Shown here piece by piece: positions 34,342 through 44,235 of a stretch of DNA of 44,780 nucleotides. The notes under the pieces are model-generated. The model was given only the letters and a program-made list of their open reading frames with translations. It made no database searches and was not told the DNA's origin. The translations under genes and the position numbers were made by a program. This DNA is from Chloroflexi bacterium OHK40 (GTDB lineage: Bacteria; Chloroflexota; Chloroflexia; Chloroflexales; Chloroflexaceae), in the NCBI GenBank assembly GCA_004367505.1, contig SFCB01000262.1:1-44780 (forward strand). Reading direction: 5' to 3'. Position 1 is the stretch's first letter, and each line of letters begins with the position of its first letter.

Positions 34342-36825
34342 ATGAGACTCGAGCGCTTTACCGAGAAGGCGCAGGACGCGTTCCAGGCGGCGCAGGAGAT
34401 TATGCAGGAGCAGCACCACACCCAGCTGGATGTGGAGCATGTTTTTCTGGCGATGTTGCGCCAGCGCGACGGCCTGGCCGCCCGTGCCCTCGCCCGTTTA
34501 AATGTGGACCCAGAGACGGTATCCCAGCGCGTCGAGCGCGAGCTCGAGAAGTCGCCGAAGGTCTACGGCCAGTACGGCTTTGGGAACCAGGTTTATGTTA
34601 CCCCGCGCACCCAGCGCCTCGTCAAGCGGGCGGAGGAGGAGGCGAACCGCCTCGGTGACCAGTACGTAGGGATCGATCACCTGTTGATCGCCCTGAGCGG
34701 CGAGCGCGAGGGCGCCTCGGCCCGCATCCTCAATAGCTTCGCGATCGACCAGGAGCGGATCTATCAGGCACTCATGGAGATCCGTGGCTCGCAGCGCTCC
34801 GACGACCCAGGCGCGGAGAGCCGCTACGAGATCCTTGAGAAGTACAGCACGGACCTGACGCAGCTCGCCAAGGAGGGCCGGCTCGACCCGGTGATCGGTC
34901 GGGAGGCCGAGATCACCCGCGTGATCCGCATCCTCTCGCGGCGCACCAAGAATAACCCGGTGCTCGTCGGCGAGACGGGCGTGGGCAAGACGGCGATCGC
35001 CGAGGGCCTGGCCCAGCGCCTGGTGAGCGGCGACGTGCCGCCCACCCTGCGCGACCGAAAGCTGCTCGCCCTGGATCTGGCGGGCATGGTCGCGGGCTCG
35101 AAGTTCCGCGGCGAGTTCGAGGAGCGCCTTAAGGCGGTGATGGACGAGGTACGCAACGCCAAGGGTCGGGTGATCCTCTTCATCGATGAGCTCCATACGG
35201 TTGTCGGTGCGGGCGCTGCCGCCGGCTCGATCGACGCGAGCAATATGCTCAAGCCGGCCCTCAGCCGGGGCGAGATCCAGGTGGTCGGCGCTACGACGAT
35301 CGACGAGTACCGCAAGCATATCGAGAAGGACGCCGCGCTCGAACGCCGCTTCAGCCCGGTCTTCGTTGAAGAGCCCGATATCGCAACGACGGTGGAGATG
35401 CTGCGGGGTCTGCGCCGACGCTACGAGGAGCACCACCAGCTCACGATCAGCGACGAGGCGATCACGGCGGCAGCAACCCTTTCGAGCCGCTACATCAACG
35501 ATCGCTTCCTGCCCGATAAGGCGATCGACCTGATCGATGAGGCCTCGGCCAAGCTCCGTATCGACATCTTTGCCATGCCCCAGGGCCTGAAAGAGAAGGA
35601 GGCCGAGCTGCGGCGGCTCCAGCAGGAGGAGGAAGAGGCCGGCGCCCGTCGCGAGTACGAGCGCGCCGCTCTGCTACGCTCCCGCTTCCTGGCCTTGCAG
35701 AGCGAGTTCGAAGCCGAGCGCTCCGCCTGGCTGACCGCCGCCAACCTCGACGAAGTGGTCGACGATGAGGATGTCGCTCAGATCGTCTCTAGCTGGACGG
35801 GCGTGCCCGTGAGCCGGATGCTCGAAACGGAGCGCGAGAAGCTCGTCCATATGGAAGAGCGCCTCCACGAGCGGGTGATCGGCCAGCACGAGGCGATCGT
35901 CGCCCTCTCCGACGCCATCCGCCGCGCTCGCAGTGGCCTGCGCGACCCGCGCCGCCCGATCGGCAGCTTCATCTTCGTGGGCCCCACTGGCGTCGGCAAG
36001 ACCGAGCTGGCCAAGGCTCTGGCCGAGTTCATGTTCGACAGCGAAGAGGCGATGACCCGCGTCGATATGAGCGAGTTCCAGGAGCGCCATACCGTCAGCC
36101 GGCTGATCGGTGCCCCGCCCGGCTACGTCGGCTACGACGAGGGCGGCCAGCTCACCGAGAGCATCCGCCGCCGGCCCTACCAGGTGGTGCTCTTCGATGA
36201 GATCGAGAAGGCCCACCCCGATGTCTTCAACGCCTTGCTCCAGGTGCTCGACGATGGCCGCCTCACCGATGGCCAGGGGCACACGGTGGACTTCCGGAAC
36301 GCCGTGATTATAATGACCAGCAACGCCGGCACCGAGCACCTCCAGGGCGGTGGGATCGGCTTCTCCGCTGGCGGCAAGGGCCCCCGCCAGATCGACCTGC
36401 GCGAGGCCCGCAAGAAGGTGGACGATGCCCTGAAGCAGGCCTTCCGGCCCGAGTTCCTCAACCGCATCGACGACATTATCCTCTTCCACCCCCTGTCGAT
36501 GGAGGATCTTACCCGGATCGTGGATTTGCAGGTGGCCGAACTGGTGGCCCGCCTGCACGACCAGCGGATTGCCCTGACGCTGACCCAGGCCGCCAAGGAG
36601 CACCTCGCTACCGAGGGCTTCAACCCGGTGTACGGCGCTCGCCCTCTGCGGCGCACCGTGCAGCGCCTGCTCGAAACGCCGATCTCCCGCGAACTGCTGC
36701 GCGGTGGCTTTAAGGAGGGCGATACCATCCAGGTGGATCTGGAGGACGGCCAGCTCGTGCTCCATCGCGGTGGCCTCTTGGAGATGGAGAGCAAGCGCCC
36801 GGCTGAACCCCTCGGCGCTGAGTAG
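34342..36825 (+). CDS. clpC: ATP-dependent Clp protease ATPase ClpC
   Basis: An 827-residue Hsp100 AAA+ unfoldase. Two Clp_N repeats (1-145) begin with [18 protein letters not shown]. The first AAA+ domain has Walker A GETGVGKT (210-217) and Walker [11 protein letters not shown] short UVR-like middle segment (about 428-460, [15 protein letters not shown]) identifies ClpC rather than ClpB, whose middle domain is far longer. The second AAA+ domain has Walker A GPTGVGKT (about 547) and [16 protein letters not shown]. The C-terminal D2-small domain follows. The ATG at 34342 with GAGGGA upstream fits the family start. It unfolds proteins for ClpP or acts as a chaperone. ClpP and adaptors are not adjacent. 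Confidence 0.95.
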   Translation: MRLERFTEKAQDAFQAAQEIMQEQHHTQLDVEHVFLAMLRQRDGLAARALARLNVDPETVSQRVERELEKSPKVYGQYGFGNQVYVTPRTQRLVKRAEEEANRLGDQYVGIDHLLIALSGEREGASARILNSFAIDQERIYQALMEIRGSQRSDDPGAESRYEILEKYSTDLTQLAKEGRLDPVIGREAEITRVIRILSRRTKNNPVLVGETGVGKTAIAEGLAQRLVSGDVPPTLRDRKLLALDLAGMVAGSKFRGEFEERLKAVMDEVRNAKGRVILFIDELHTVVGAGAAAGSIDASNMLKPALSRGEIQVVGATTIDEYRKHIEKDAALERRFSPVFVEEPDIATTVEMLRGLRRRYEEHHQLTISDEAITAAATLSSRYINDRFLPDKAIDLIDEASAKLRIDIFAMPQGLKEKEAELRRLQQEEEEAGARREYERAALLRSRFLALQSEFEAERSAWLTAANLDEVVDDEDVAQIVSSWTGVPVSRMLETEREKLVHMEERLHERVIGQHEAIVALSDAIRRARSGLRDPRRPIGSFIFVGPTGVGKTELAKALAEFMFDSEEAMTRVDMSEFQERHTVSRLIGAPPGYVGYDEGGQLTESIRRRPYQVVLFDEIEKAHPDVFNALLQVLDDGRLTDGQGHTVDFRNAVIIMTSNAGTEHLQGGGIGFSAGGKGPRQIDLREARKKVDDALKQAFRPEFLNRIDDIILFHPLSMEDLTRIVDLQVAELVARLHDQRIALTLTQAAKEHLATEGFNPVYGARPLRRTVQRLLETPISRELLRGGFKEGDTIQVDLEDGQLVLHRGGLLEMESKRPAEPLGAE

Positions 36826-36865
36826 CCGCTGATCCGCGAGCGGCCCGAGAGCCTCGTATCACATA

Positions 36866-36905
36866 CCGAGACGCCCCGACGGGGCGTCTCGGTGTTGTTC
36901 TGGAT
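36866..36905 (+). terminator. Intrinsic-type terminator after clpC
   Basis: CCGAGACGCCCC and GGGGCGTCTCGG form a 12 bp stem with a three-base loop (36866-36892), followed by TGTTGTTCT. It lies about 40 bases after the clpC stop. Confidence 0.75.
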
Positions 36906-36925
36906 AACAATCTTCTCACTCTGTG

Positions 36926-37027
36926 ATGATCGCCAGCGATCGAATCAATCTTTATGGCACCGATATTGCGCTATACATGGCCAAACACCCCGGTGAACAG
37001 CTTGTTATCTGGCTTGAAGAGTGGTAA
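36926..37027 (+). CDS. Possible small protein (33 residues), unknown
   Basis: An ATG frame of 33 codons ending in TAA encodes a small acidic peptide (DRINLYGTDIALYMAK then HPGEQLVIWLEEW). The stretch 36900-37100 is distinctly more AT-rich than the window. The frame opens 18 bases earlier and a GTG is also possible. No clear ribosome binding site is seen. It might be a remnant of a larger transferred gene or not translated. Confidence 0.25.
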   Translation: MIASDRINLYGTDIALYMAKHPGEQLVIWLEEW

Positions 37028-37067
37028 GAAACCGAAAAGAGGCAATGTAGAAGCAACAAAGATCATG

Positions 37068-37073
37068 TATACT
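37068..37073 (+). promoter_or_regulatory. Candidate -10 element before the GAF-domain gene
   Basis: TATACT at 37068-37073 in AT-rich sequence lies about 65 bases before the GTG start of the GAF protein. No convincing -35 was found. Confidence 0.35.
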
Positions 37074-37136
37074 ATAGAGACAACACGATGATCAAGGCCG
37101 CATCATTACCAACGACGCAAGAACGTAGAGGAAGCC

Positions 37137-38180
37137 GTGACAACCGCCGCTCTCACCCCACACATCATCGCACTCCAGAGCAGGGCCGCACGGTTACGCG
37201 AGGCCATCACTGGCTGCGGCGTATTTTTTAGTGCCGCGCGGCAAGCCGACCCACTGGCAACCCTCAGCGACCTCGCCGGGGACTGGCTGCACGCCGAGGA
37301 TGTGCAGATCACCGTCCCCGCCGGCACCGCGCCACTCTACCTCGACGACCCGGGGCGCCTGTGCGGCCCGGTGACGATCGGGCGACGGGTCGTTGGCCGG
37401 ATCGAAGCCCGCCGATCCAGGCCCTTCGATGAGGACGACCGGGCGCTGATCGCCGCCCTGGGTCAGATCGTCGGCGCCGTGCTTGAGCAGAGCACCCTGC
37501 TCGGCCAGATCGAGCAGTACACCAGCCAGGCGCGAGCCAGCGGTGATGCGCTTGAGCGGCTCGAGCGCTTCGGTCGGATCGTCCAGGGCACGATTGCCAG
37601 CCCGGAGGGCGTAGCTCTGGCGGTCGCGGCGGCGCTGCCTACCCTGGTGGGCGGTGAGCGCGCCTCGGTGCTGCTGCTGCCCGTCACCCCTGATGAACCG
37701 CCAGCGCTCGTGCTCAGCAACGGTACACGCTCACGGCCGGAGCGGGCCCGCGAGGTGCTTGCGCACGGCCTGGCCGGCATGGTGTTGCGAGAGGGTGCCC
37801 CGCTGATCATCGACGAGACCGACACCGATCGGCGCTGGCTGAGCCTGCGCCTGAGCCAGAGCGACCAGCGCACCCGCTGCGCAATGGCGGTGCCACTGCG
37901 CTGTGGCACTCAGCCACTCGGCGCGCTGACTGTGACGACAACCGAGAGCAGGCTCTTTGGCCCCGCCGAGCTCAGCCTGCTCGAACTCGGCGCATGCCAC
38001 GTGGCCCTGGCCCTGCGCGCCGCCTCGCTGGCGGCCAGCCAGGCCGCCCGTGCCGCGCGGCTCGCCCCCCTCGCCGACGCGCTCGACGCCGCACTCGCCG
38101 CAGCCGAGGCTGGTAGCCCCGGCGCCCTCGCCACGGCACGGTCACTCGCCGCACAACTGCGGCAGCTTGCCGGCGCCTGA
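37137..38180 (+). CDS. GAF-domain protein, putative small-molecule sensor
   Basis: A 347-residue cytoplasmic protein with probably two GAF-type sensor units. The first, about 30-120, is short and ends in FDEDDRALIAALGQIVGAVLEQSTL; a coiled segment leads to a second, about 140-300, with ALPTLVGGERASVLLLP, GLAGMVLREGAPLIIDETDTDRRWL, CAMAVPLRCGTQPLGALTV and FGPAELSLLELGACHVALAL. The C-terminal tail is Ala-rich and helical. No kinase, cyclase or DNA-binding domain follows, so it would signal through a partner. Translation starts at GTG with AGAGGAA before it. It ends 9 bases from the convergent regulator gene. Confidence 0.85.
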   Translation: MTTAALTPHIIALQSRAARLREAITGCGVFFSAARQADPLATLSDLAGDWLHAEDVQITVPAGTAPLYLDDPGRLCGPVTIGRRVVGRIEARRSRPFDEDDRALIAALGQIVGAVLEQSTLLGQIEQYTSQARASGDALERLERFGRIVQGTIASPEGVALAVAAALPTLVGGERASVLLLPVTPDEPPALVLSNGTRSRPERAREVLAHGLAGMVLREGAPLIIDETDTDRRWLSLRLSQSDQRTRCAMAVPLRCGTQPLGALTVTTTESRLFGPAELSLLELGACHVALALRAASLAASQAARAARLAPLADALDAALAAAEAGSPGALATARSLAAQLRQLAGA

Positions 38181-38189
38181 ACCCCAGCC

Positions 38190-38996
38190 CTAGACCAGCA
38201 GCAGCCTCACTCCGGCCTGCTCGACGGCGCGCCGCGCCTGATCGGGCAGGCCGTCGTCCGTGATCAGCGTGTGGATCGCGCTGAAAGGCAAGACCTTGAT
38301 GAAGCCGCTCCGGCGCCACTTGCTCGAGTCGGCCAGCAGAAAGATCTGGCGGGCTGCGCCGGCCATGGCGCGCTTGACCTGGGCAATCTCCAGGGTTGAG
38401 TCCGTCACCCCGAAGACCGGGTCGATCGACTCGGCGGCCAGAAAGAGCTTCTGGACCACCAGATCGCGCAGGCTCTGCTCCACCAGAGGGCCGAGGGTAC
38501 CGAAGGTGGCGTAGTTCAGCGTGCCGCCGAGCATCCAGACCTCGGCGCCACTCAGGTTGCGCAGCTCAGCGGCCACATTCAGCGCGTTCGTCACTATGGT
38601 TAGCGGCGTCTGCTGGCGGAGATGCCGCACCATCTCCACGACGGTGGTGCCCGCGTCCAGCAGGATCGAGTCGCCCGGCTCGACGAAGGACGCGGCGGCC
38701 TCACCGATACGCTGCTTGGCCTCCCGCTCCATGCCGGTGCGCTGCTCAAAAGCGATCAGCGCGCTGGCGGGCGCGCTAGCAACGGCCCCCCCGTGATCGC
38801 GCACCAGGGCGCCCTCGCGCTCCAGCTGCGCCAGGTCGCTGCGGATCGTCACCGGGGTGACGCCAAAACGCTCGGCGAGCTCGCTCACCCGGGCTGAGCC
38901 TTGCTGGCGCACGAGCTCAACGATGCGGGCGCGGCGATCAAGCATGAGCGGGGCGCGCCCGTCGCCGGCGCCCGGTGGCGGTGTTGTTGGCTCCAT
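38190..38996 (-). CDS. fruR: DeoR-family regulator of the fructose PTS operon (FruR-like)
   Basis: A 268-residue DeoR-type repressor. The N-terminal winged helix-turn-helix (RRARIVELVRQQGSARVSELAERFGVTPVTIRSDLAQLEREG) is followed by a sugar-phosphate isomerase-like sensor domain (ILLDAGTTVVEMVRHL, IVTNALNVAAEL, LFLAAESIDPVFGVTD). Members of this group release DNA on binding fructose-1-phosphate or related phosphosugars. The gene is divergent from the PTS genes with a shared control region. The ATG at 38996 is preceded by GGAGGAGAAGG. Role as fructose regulator is inferred from position. Confidence 0.88.
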   Translation of the reverse strand: MEPTTPPPGAGDGRAPLMLDRRARIVELVRQQGSARVSELAERFGVTPVTIRSDLAQLEREGALVRDHGGAVASAPASALIAFEQRTGMEREAKQRIGEAAASFVEPGDSILLDAGTTVVEMVRHLRQQTPLTIVTNALNVAAELRNLSGAEVWMLGGTLNYATFGTLGPLVEQSLRDLVVQKLFLAAESIDPVFGVTDSTLEIAQVKRAMAGAARQIFLLADSSKWRRSGFIKVLPFSAIHTLITDDGLPDQARRAVEQAGVRLLLV

Positions 38997-39053
38997 AGCA
39001 CCTTCTCCTCCTCGGTGCGTCGTTCGGGCTTCCATTGTACGGCTTCGGCAATC

Positions 39054-39148
39054 CGAAAGTCAAGGAAACCCGATAGCGCGAATCGTCCAAATTTCGAAAA
39101 TAATCGAAAGTGATCTATTGACAAAACGAAATCATATGATAGTATCAT
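39054..39148. promoter_or_regulatory. Divergent fructose-operon promoter with CGAAA operator repeats
   Basis: CGAAA occurs at 39054, 39095, 39105 and 39127; the middle two are exactly ten bases (one helical turn) apart and the last lies within the plus-strand promoter. That promoter has a perfect TTGACA (39118-39123) with TAGTAT or TATCAT 16-19 bases later. The repeats are good candidates for binding sites of the adjacent DeoR-family regulator. The region is strikingly AT-rich for this window. Confidence 0.65.
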
Positions 39149-39231
39149 CCCATACCAGCGACACCCCACCCAACACCCAGCGCGGCGCCGGCGGTCGGTC
39201 CGGCGCAGGGACGGCCACAAAGGAGTGCGTG

Positions 39232-41697
39232 ATGCTTGACCTGACCACCGCCGGCGTACGGCTTGGCGCGAGCGCGGCCAGCAAGGAGGAGGCGATCCGC
39301 CAGGTTGGTGCCATCCTCGTGGCGAACGGGAACATTCAACCGGCCTACGTGGAGAGTATGCTCGGTCGGGAGGCGATCGCCAACACCTACCTCGGCAATG
39401 GCATCGCCATTCCCCACGGCAAGCCCGAGGACCGGGAGCTGATCGCCCGCACCGGTATTGCCGTGCTCCAGGTGCCCGCTGGTGCTCCCTGGAACGGCGC
39501 GGAGCGCGCCCGCCTGATCGTCGGGATCGCGGCCCGCTCCGACGAGCACATCGACGTCCTGCGCCGGCTCACCCGCGTGCTCGGAGACGCTGCCCTCGTG
39601 GAGCGGCTCTGCAGCACCGGCGACGCAGCCGACATCGTCGAGGCGCTGACTGGTGCCCGCCCCGCACCGGCATCACCCCGCATTCCCGACTACGCCCTGC
39701 AGCGGGAGGTAACGATCAGCAACCCCACCGGCCTGCACGCCCGCCCGGCCACCGCCTTCGTGGAGCTGGCCAGAGGGTTCCGCGCCGACATCCGCGTACG
39801 CCACGGTGAGGAGGTCGCCGATGGTAAGAGCCTGCTCGCCCTGCTGCAGCTCGGCGTGACGACGGGCGCCACGCTGCGGCTCTCGGCCCAGGGTCCGGAC
39901 GCCAGCGCGGCCCTCGATGCCCTGGCCGCCGCCGTGGCCGCCGGCCTGGGCGAGGGCGAGGAGCCCGAGCCGCCCGCGCCAGCCGTTCTCCCGGGCTACC
40001 GCCGCGACTGGACCCCCCGCAGCGTTGCTGGCCGGCTCGATGGGATCGCCGCCGCCGAGGGCCTGGCCTACGGCCCCATCCGCCAGCACCGCCGCCGCGC
40101 CCTGGAAGTGGCCGACACCCCCGGCGACCGCGTGACCGAGGCCGAGGCACTCCAGCACTCCCTCGACGCCGCCACCGCCGAGCTCGAGCGCGTCGCCGCC
40201 GAAGTATCCACCCGCCTGGGCTCCTCGCGGGCGGCAATCTTCCGCGCCCACGCCGAACTCCTGGCCGACCAGGGGCTCCTGCGCGAGACGATCGCCCGCA
40301 TCTTCGACGGCCACGGCGCCGCCTGGGCCTGGCAGGAGACCATCCGCGAGCGAGTGGCCCAGCTTGAGAAGCTCGACGACCCGGTGCTCGCCGGCCGCGC
40401 GGTCGACCTGAGCGACGTGGGCCAGCGCGTCCTCCGCCACCTGCTGGGGCTTGGCGAGATGCCCCACCTCGCCCTCGGCGAGCCCGTCATCCTCGTGGCC
40501 GACGACCTGACACCCTCCGACACTGCTACGCTGGACCCGGACCAGGTGCTCGGGCTCTGCACGGCCCTCGGCGGCCCCACCTCCCATACCGCGATCATCG
40601 CCCGCTCGATGGGCCTGCCAGCCGTCGTGGCCGCCGGCCCCGCCGCCCTAGAGCTTGCCGACGGCACACCGGCCATCCTCGACGGCTTCGCCGGGAGGCT
40701 CTACCTGCGCCCGAGCGAACCCGACATCGCCACGGTGCGAGCGCTCCAGCAGGGCCTCAGCCAGGAACAAGCCGAGGCCCAGGCCACCCGCCACCTGCCG
40801 GCAGCCACCAGCGACGGCCACGTCGTTGAGGTCGCCGCGAATGTGAACCGCGTGGCCGACGCGGCCCGGGCGGTTGAGGCAGGCGCCGACGGCGTGGGCC
40901 TGATGCGCACCGAGTTCCTCTACCTGGAGCGCGACAGTGCTCCGAGCGAGGAGGAACAGTACGAGGCCTACCGCGCCATGGTCGCGACGATGGGCGGCCG
41001 GCCGCTGATCATTCGCACCCTGGACATTGGTGGCGACAAAGAGGTGCCCTACCTCGACATCCCCAGAGAGGACAACTCCTTCCTTGGCATCCGTGGCATC
41101 CGCCTCTGCCTGGCCCGGCCCGATCTCTTTGAGCCGCAACTACGCGCGCTCTACCGTGCCGCCGGCCATGGCCCGCTCAAGATCATGTTTCCGATGATCG
41201 CGACCCTGGACGACCTGCGGCAGGCGAAGGCCGTCGCCGAGCGGGTGCGGGCCGAGCTCGGTGCCCCCGCAGTCGAGATCGGCATGATGGTCGAGGTGCC
41301 CTCAGCCGCGATCATGGCCGACCAGTTCGCGCCCGAGGTGGACTTCTTCTCGGTGGGCACCAACGACCTGACCCAATACGTGCTGGCGATGGACCGGCTG
41401 CACCCGCAGCTCGCAAAGCAGGCCGACGCGCTGCACCCGGCAGTACTGCGCATGATCGCCAGCACGGTGACAGCGGCCGAGGCTGCGGGCAAGTGGGTGG
41501 GCGTATGTGGCGGCGTGGCGAGCGACCCCCTTGGCGCGGCCATCCTGGTGGGCCTGGGTGTGCGTGAGTTGAGCGTGAGCATCCCCAGCGTAGCCACCGT
41601 CAAGGCTCACCTGCGCGGCCTGCGCGCCGATGAGCTACGAGCCCTGGCACAGCGGGCCCTGGCCTGCCGCGACGCCCAGGAGGTGCGGGCGCTATGA
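39232..41697 (+). CDS. fruB: Fructose PTS multiphosphoryl transfer protein (EIIA-HPr-EI fusion)
   Basis: An 821-residue protein joining three PTS components. Residues 1-145 are EIIA(Fru) with H62 in [11 protein letters not shown]. Residues about 156-240 are HPr with H169 in [13 protein letters not shown] and Ser200 at the site that is regulated in some bacteria. Residues about 265-821 are enzyme I with H452 in [15 protein letters not shown], the PEP-binding [32 protein letters not shown] and the VCGGVASD Cys. All phosphohistidines are intact, so the chain from PEP to EIIB can run within one protein. AAAGGAG precedes the ATG at 39232. The stop overlaps fruK (ATGA). Confidence 0.96.
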   Translation: MLDLTTAGVRLGASAASKEEAIRQVGAILVANGNIQPAYVESMLGREAIANTYLGNGIAIPHGKPEDRELIARTGIAVLQVPAGAPWNGAERARLIVGIAARSDEHIDVLRRLTRVLGDAALVERLCSTGDAADIVEALTGARPAPASPRIPDYALQREVTISNPTGLHARPATAFVELARGFRADIRVRHGEEVADGKSLLALLQLGVTTGATLRLSAQGPDASAALDALAAAVAAGLGEGEEPEPPAPAVLPGYRRDWTPRSVAGRLDGIAAAEGLAYGPIRQHRRRALEVADTPGDRVTEAEALQHSLDAATAELERVAAEVSTRLGSSRAAIFRAHAELLADQGLLRETIARIFDGHGAAWAWQETIRERVAQLEKLDDPVLAGRAVDLSDVGQRVLRHLLGLGEMPHLALGEPVILVADDLTPSDTATLDPDQVLGLCTALGGPTSHTAIIARSMGLPAVVAAGPAALELADGTPAILDGFAGRLYLRPSEPDIATVRALQQGLSQEQAEAQATRHLPAATSDGHVVEVAANVNRVADAARAVEAGADGVGLMRTEFLYLERDSAPSEEEQYEAYRAMVATMGGRPLIIRTLDIGGDKEVPYLDIPREDNSFLGIRGIRLCLARPDLFEPQLRALYRAAGHGPLKIMFPMIATLDDLRQAKAVAERVRAELGAPAVEIGMMVEVPSAAIMADQFAPEVDFFSVGTNDLTQYVLAMDRLHPQLAKQADALHPAVLRMIASTVTAAEAAGKWVGVCGGVASDPLGAAILVGLGVRELSVSIPSVATVKAHLRGLRADELRALAQRALACRDAQEVRAL

Positions 41698-42650
41698 AGA
41701 TTGCAACGATTACCCTCAACCCCGCTATCGACCAGACCGTCTTTGTCGACAACTTTTGCGTGGATCAGGTGAACCGCGGCCGGGCGATGCAGCACGACGC
41801 GGGCGGAAAGGGGGTGAATGTCGCCTCGTTCCTGGCGGACTACGGCCTGACGGTGACGGCCACCGGGCTCCTTGGCGCCGACAACGCGACGATCTTCGAG
41901 CGTCACTTCGCGGCCAAGGGTATCGCCGACCGCTTCGTGCGGGTGCCAGGGCTCACTCGCATCGGGGTGAAGATCGTCGACGAGGCGCGCCAGCAAACCA
42001 CCGACATCAACATGCCCGGCGCCGAGCCGCCCGCCGGCGCCATGGATGCCCTGCTCACCACGATCGATGCGCTCGCGGCCGACCACGACTGGTTCGTGCT
42101 CGCGGGGAACCTGCCGCCGGGCCTGCCGGCCGACACGAGCGCCGCGATCATCGCTCGGCTGAAGGCGCGTGGCTGCCGCGTGGCCCTGGATGCCAGCGGG
42201 GCGGCCCTGAAGGCCGGGCTGCGCGCCGGACCAACCCTGGCAAAGCCCAACCTCGATGAGCTGCGCCAGATCAGCGAGGCGCCCCTCACCGGGAATGGTG
42301 AGGTGGCGCGGGCAGCCCGTGAGCTCTGCGCGGGCGGCGTTGAGCTCGCGATCATCTCGATGGGCGCAAAAGGCGCGCTCTTCACCACCGCCACCGGCAG
42401 CGTGCTCGCCGTGCCACCCCCGGTGGCCGTCACGAGCACGGTCGGCGCCGGAGACGCGATGGTGGCCGGGACGATCGCCGGGCTCATTCAGGGGCTGGAG
42501 CTCGCCGCCATCGCCCGCCTCGCCACCGCGTTCTCGCTTGCCGCCCTCGCCCGGGTGGGGGCCCACCTGCCGCCCCGAGCCGAGCTCGAAGCCTCCGCCA
42601 ACCGTGTGATGATCCTGGCGCCGGATGTCCTTCGTACGACTGCGGCCTGA
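41694..42650 (+). CDS. fruK: 1-phosphofructokinase
   Basis: A 318-residue PfkB-family kinase that converts fructose-1-phosphate, made by the PTS, into fructose-1,6-bisphosphate for glycolysis. It shows TLNPAIDQTVFVDNF at the start, GGKGVNVASFLADYG, and the anion hole plus catalytic Asp254 in VGAGDAMVAG. Its ATG overlaps the fruB stop by four bases, and fruA follows after 66 bases. Confidence 0.95.
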   Translation: MKIATITLNPAIDQTVFVDNFCVDQVNRGRAMQHDAGGKGVNVASFLADYGLTVTATGLLGADNATIFERHFAAKGIADRFVRVPGLTRIGVKIVDEARQQTTDINMPGAEPPAGAMDALLTTIDALAADHDWFVLAGNLPPGLPADTSAAIIARLKARGCRVALDASGAALKAGLRAGPTLAKPNLDELRQISEAPLTGNGEVARAARELCAGGVELAIISMGAKGALFTTATGSVLAVPPPVAVTSTVGAGDAMVAGTIAGLIQGLELAAIARLATAFSLAALARVGAHLPPRAELEASANRVMILAPDVLRTTAA

Positions 42651-42716
42651 GGCCGCGCAGCGGGCGCCACGAGCGCGCCCGGCTGAGCCAGACCTCCTAC
42701 GAAAGGGGAACCTGCA

Positions 42717-44171
42717 ATGGCGACGATTGTAGCGATCACCTCGTGCCCCACCGGCATCGCCCACACCTTCATGGCGGCCGAGGGTGTCCAGCGCGGTGCC
42801 GAGTCGCTCGGCCACAGCGTGAAGGTGGAGACCCAGGGCTCCGTCGGCTCCCAGAACACCCTGAGCGAGGCCGACATCGCTGCGGCCGATGTGGTAGTCA
42901 TCGCGGCCGACACCAAGGTGGACCTGAGCCGCTTCGTGGGCAAGCGAGTCTACGAGACCTCGACGAAGGCGGCCATCCACGACGGGGCGGCGGTGGTACG
43001 GGCGGCCCTGGAGCAGGCGAAGGTCTACGGCGTGACGACTACCGCGAGCGGCGCGAGCCTGGTTGATCAGGTGGCCAGCGCCAAGGCGGCCCGCGCCGCA
43101 GGGGTGACGGGCCCGTACAAGCACCTGATGACGGGCGTGAGCTACATGCTGCCCTTCGTCGTGGCGGGCGGCCTACTGATCGCCCTGGCCTTCGCCCTCG
43201 GCGGCATCTACGTCTACGAGGAGGCCAACCGGGGCACACTCGGATGGGCGCTCTTCCAGATCGGCGCGCCCTCGGCCTTTGCGCTGATGGTCCCCATCCT
43301 GGCGGGCTTTATCGCCTTCTCGATCGCCGACCGGCCGGGCCTGGCCCCGGGCATGATCGGCGGCATGCTGGCCTCGTCCACCGGCTCGGGCTTCATCGGC
43401 GGGATCATCGCGGGCTTCATCGCCGGCTACTTCACGCTGTGGCTGAACCGCACTCTCAAGCTGCCGCCCACCCTGGCGGGCCTCAAGCCGGTGCTCATCC
43501 TGCCCCTGATCAGCGCGTCGGTGGTCGGCCTACTGATGGTCTACGTGATCGGGCAGCCGGTGGCCGGCGCGCTGGCCGCCCTGACCGCCTGGCTCCAGGG
43601 TATGCAGCAGAGCAGCGCGCTGGTGCTCGGCCTGATCCTCGGCGCGATGATGGCTTTCGATATGGGCGGGCCAGTGAACAAAGCCGCCTACGCCTTCGCC
43701 ACCGGCCTGCTGGCCTCGCAGGTGACGGCGCCGATGGCGGCGGTGATGGCCGCTGGCATGACGCCGCCCCTCGGTCTGGCTCTGGCGGCCCTGCTCTTCA
43801 AGGATCGCTTCAGCGCCGAGGAGCGCGAGGCGGGGAAGGCCGCTGCGGTGCTGGGCATCTCCTTTATCACCGAGGGCGCGATCCCCTTCGCCGCCAAAGA
43901 CCCCTTCCGCGTCATCCCGTCGATTATGGTCGGCTCGGCTGTAGCAGGCGCCCTCTCGATGGTGTTTGGCGCCACCCTGGCGGTGCCCCACGGTGGGATC
44001 TTCGTCCTGCCCATTCCCAACGCGGTGGGCAACCTGGGGATGTACCTGGTGGCCATCCTCGTGGGCACCCTGGTAACGGCCGGTATGCTCTATGTGCTCA
44101 AGCGCCCGATCAGCACCGGCACCACCGAGCAGCAATCGGCCACGGCAGTGGCAGGCGGCACGGCGGATTAG
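42717..44171 (+). CDS. fruA: Fructose PTS transporter EIIBC
   Basis: A 484-residue membrane transporter. Residues 1-105 are EIIB(Fru), phosphorylated at Cys10 in [17 protein letters not shown] short linker (about 106-135) joins the EIIC domain, with [20 protein letters not shown], a [23 protein letters not shown] stretch, [16 protein letters not shown] and [10 protein letters not shown], which are typical of fructose permeases. It takes up fructose and phosphorylates it at C1 with phosphate supplied by the EIIA of FruB. AAAGGGGA precedes the ATG. Confidence 0.96.
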   Translation: MATIVAITSCPTGIAHTFMAAEGVQRGAESLGHSVKVETQGSVGSQNTLSEADIAAADVVVIAADTKVDLSRFVGKRVYETSTKAAIHDGAAVVRAALEQAKVYGVTTTASGASLVDQVASAKAARAAGVTGPYKHLMTGVSYMLPFVVAGGLLIALAFALGGIYVYEEANRGTLGWALFQIGAPSAFALMVPILAGFIAFSIADRPGLAPGMIGGMLASSTGSGFIGGIIAGFIAGYFTLWLNRTLKLPPTLAGLKPVLILPLISASVVGLLMVYVIGQPVAGALAALTAWLQGMQQSSALVLGLILGAMMAFDMGGPVNKAAYAFATGLLASQVTAPMAAVMAAGMTPPLGLALAALLFKDRFSAEEREAGKAAAVLGISFITEGAIPFAAKDPFRVIPSIMVGSAVAGALSMVFGATLAVPHGGIFVLPIPNAVGNLGMYLVAILVGTLVTAGMLYVLKRPISTGTTEQQSATAVAGGTAD

Positions 44172-44202
44172 CATAGGCGCCCTGGCGTTGCACCGCCCCG
44201 CT

Positions 44203-44235
44203 CCGTAGCGCCGCCCTGATGGGGCGGCGCTACGG
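44203..44235. terminator. Hairpin between convergent fruA and secreted-protein genes
   Basis: CCGTAGCGCCGCCC and GGGCGGCGCTACGG form a 14 bp stem between the fruA stop and the stop of the opposite gene. It can serve both strands; no T tract is present. Confidence 0.55.

Noticed and set aside
38857-39231. Upstream extension of the FruB frame
   Set aside because: It crosses the AT-rich promoter and operator region; AAAGGAG before 39232 and family alignment fix the start there.
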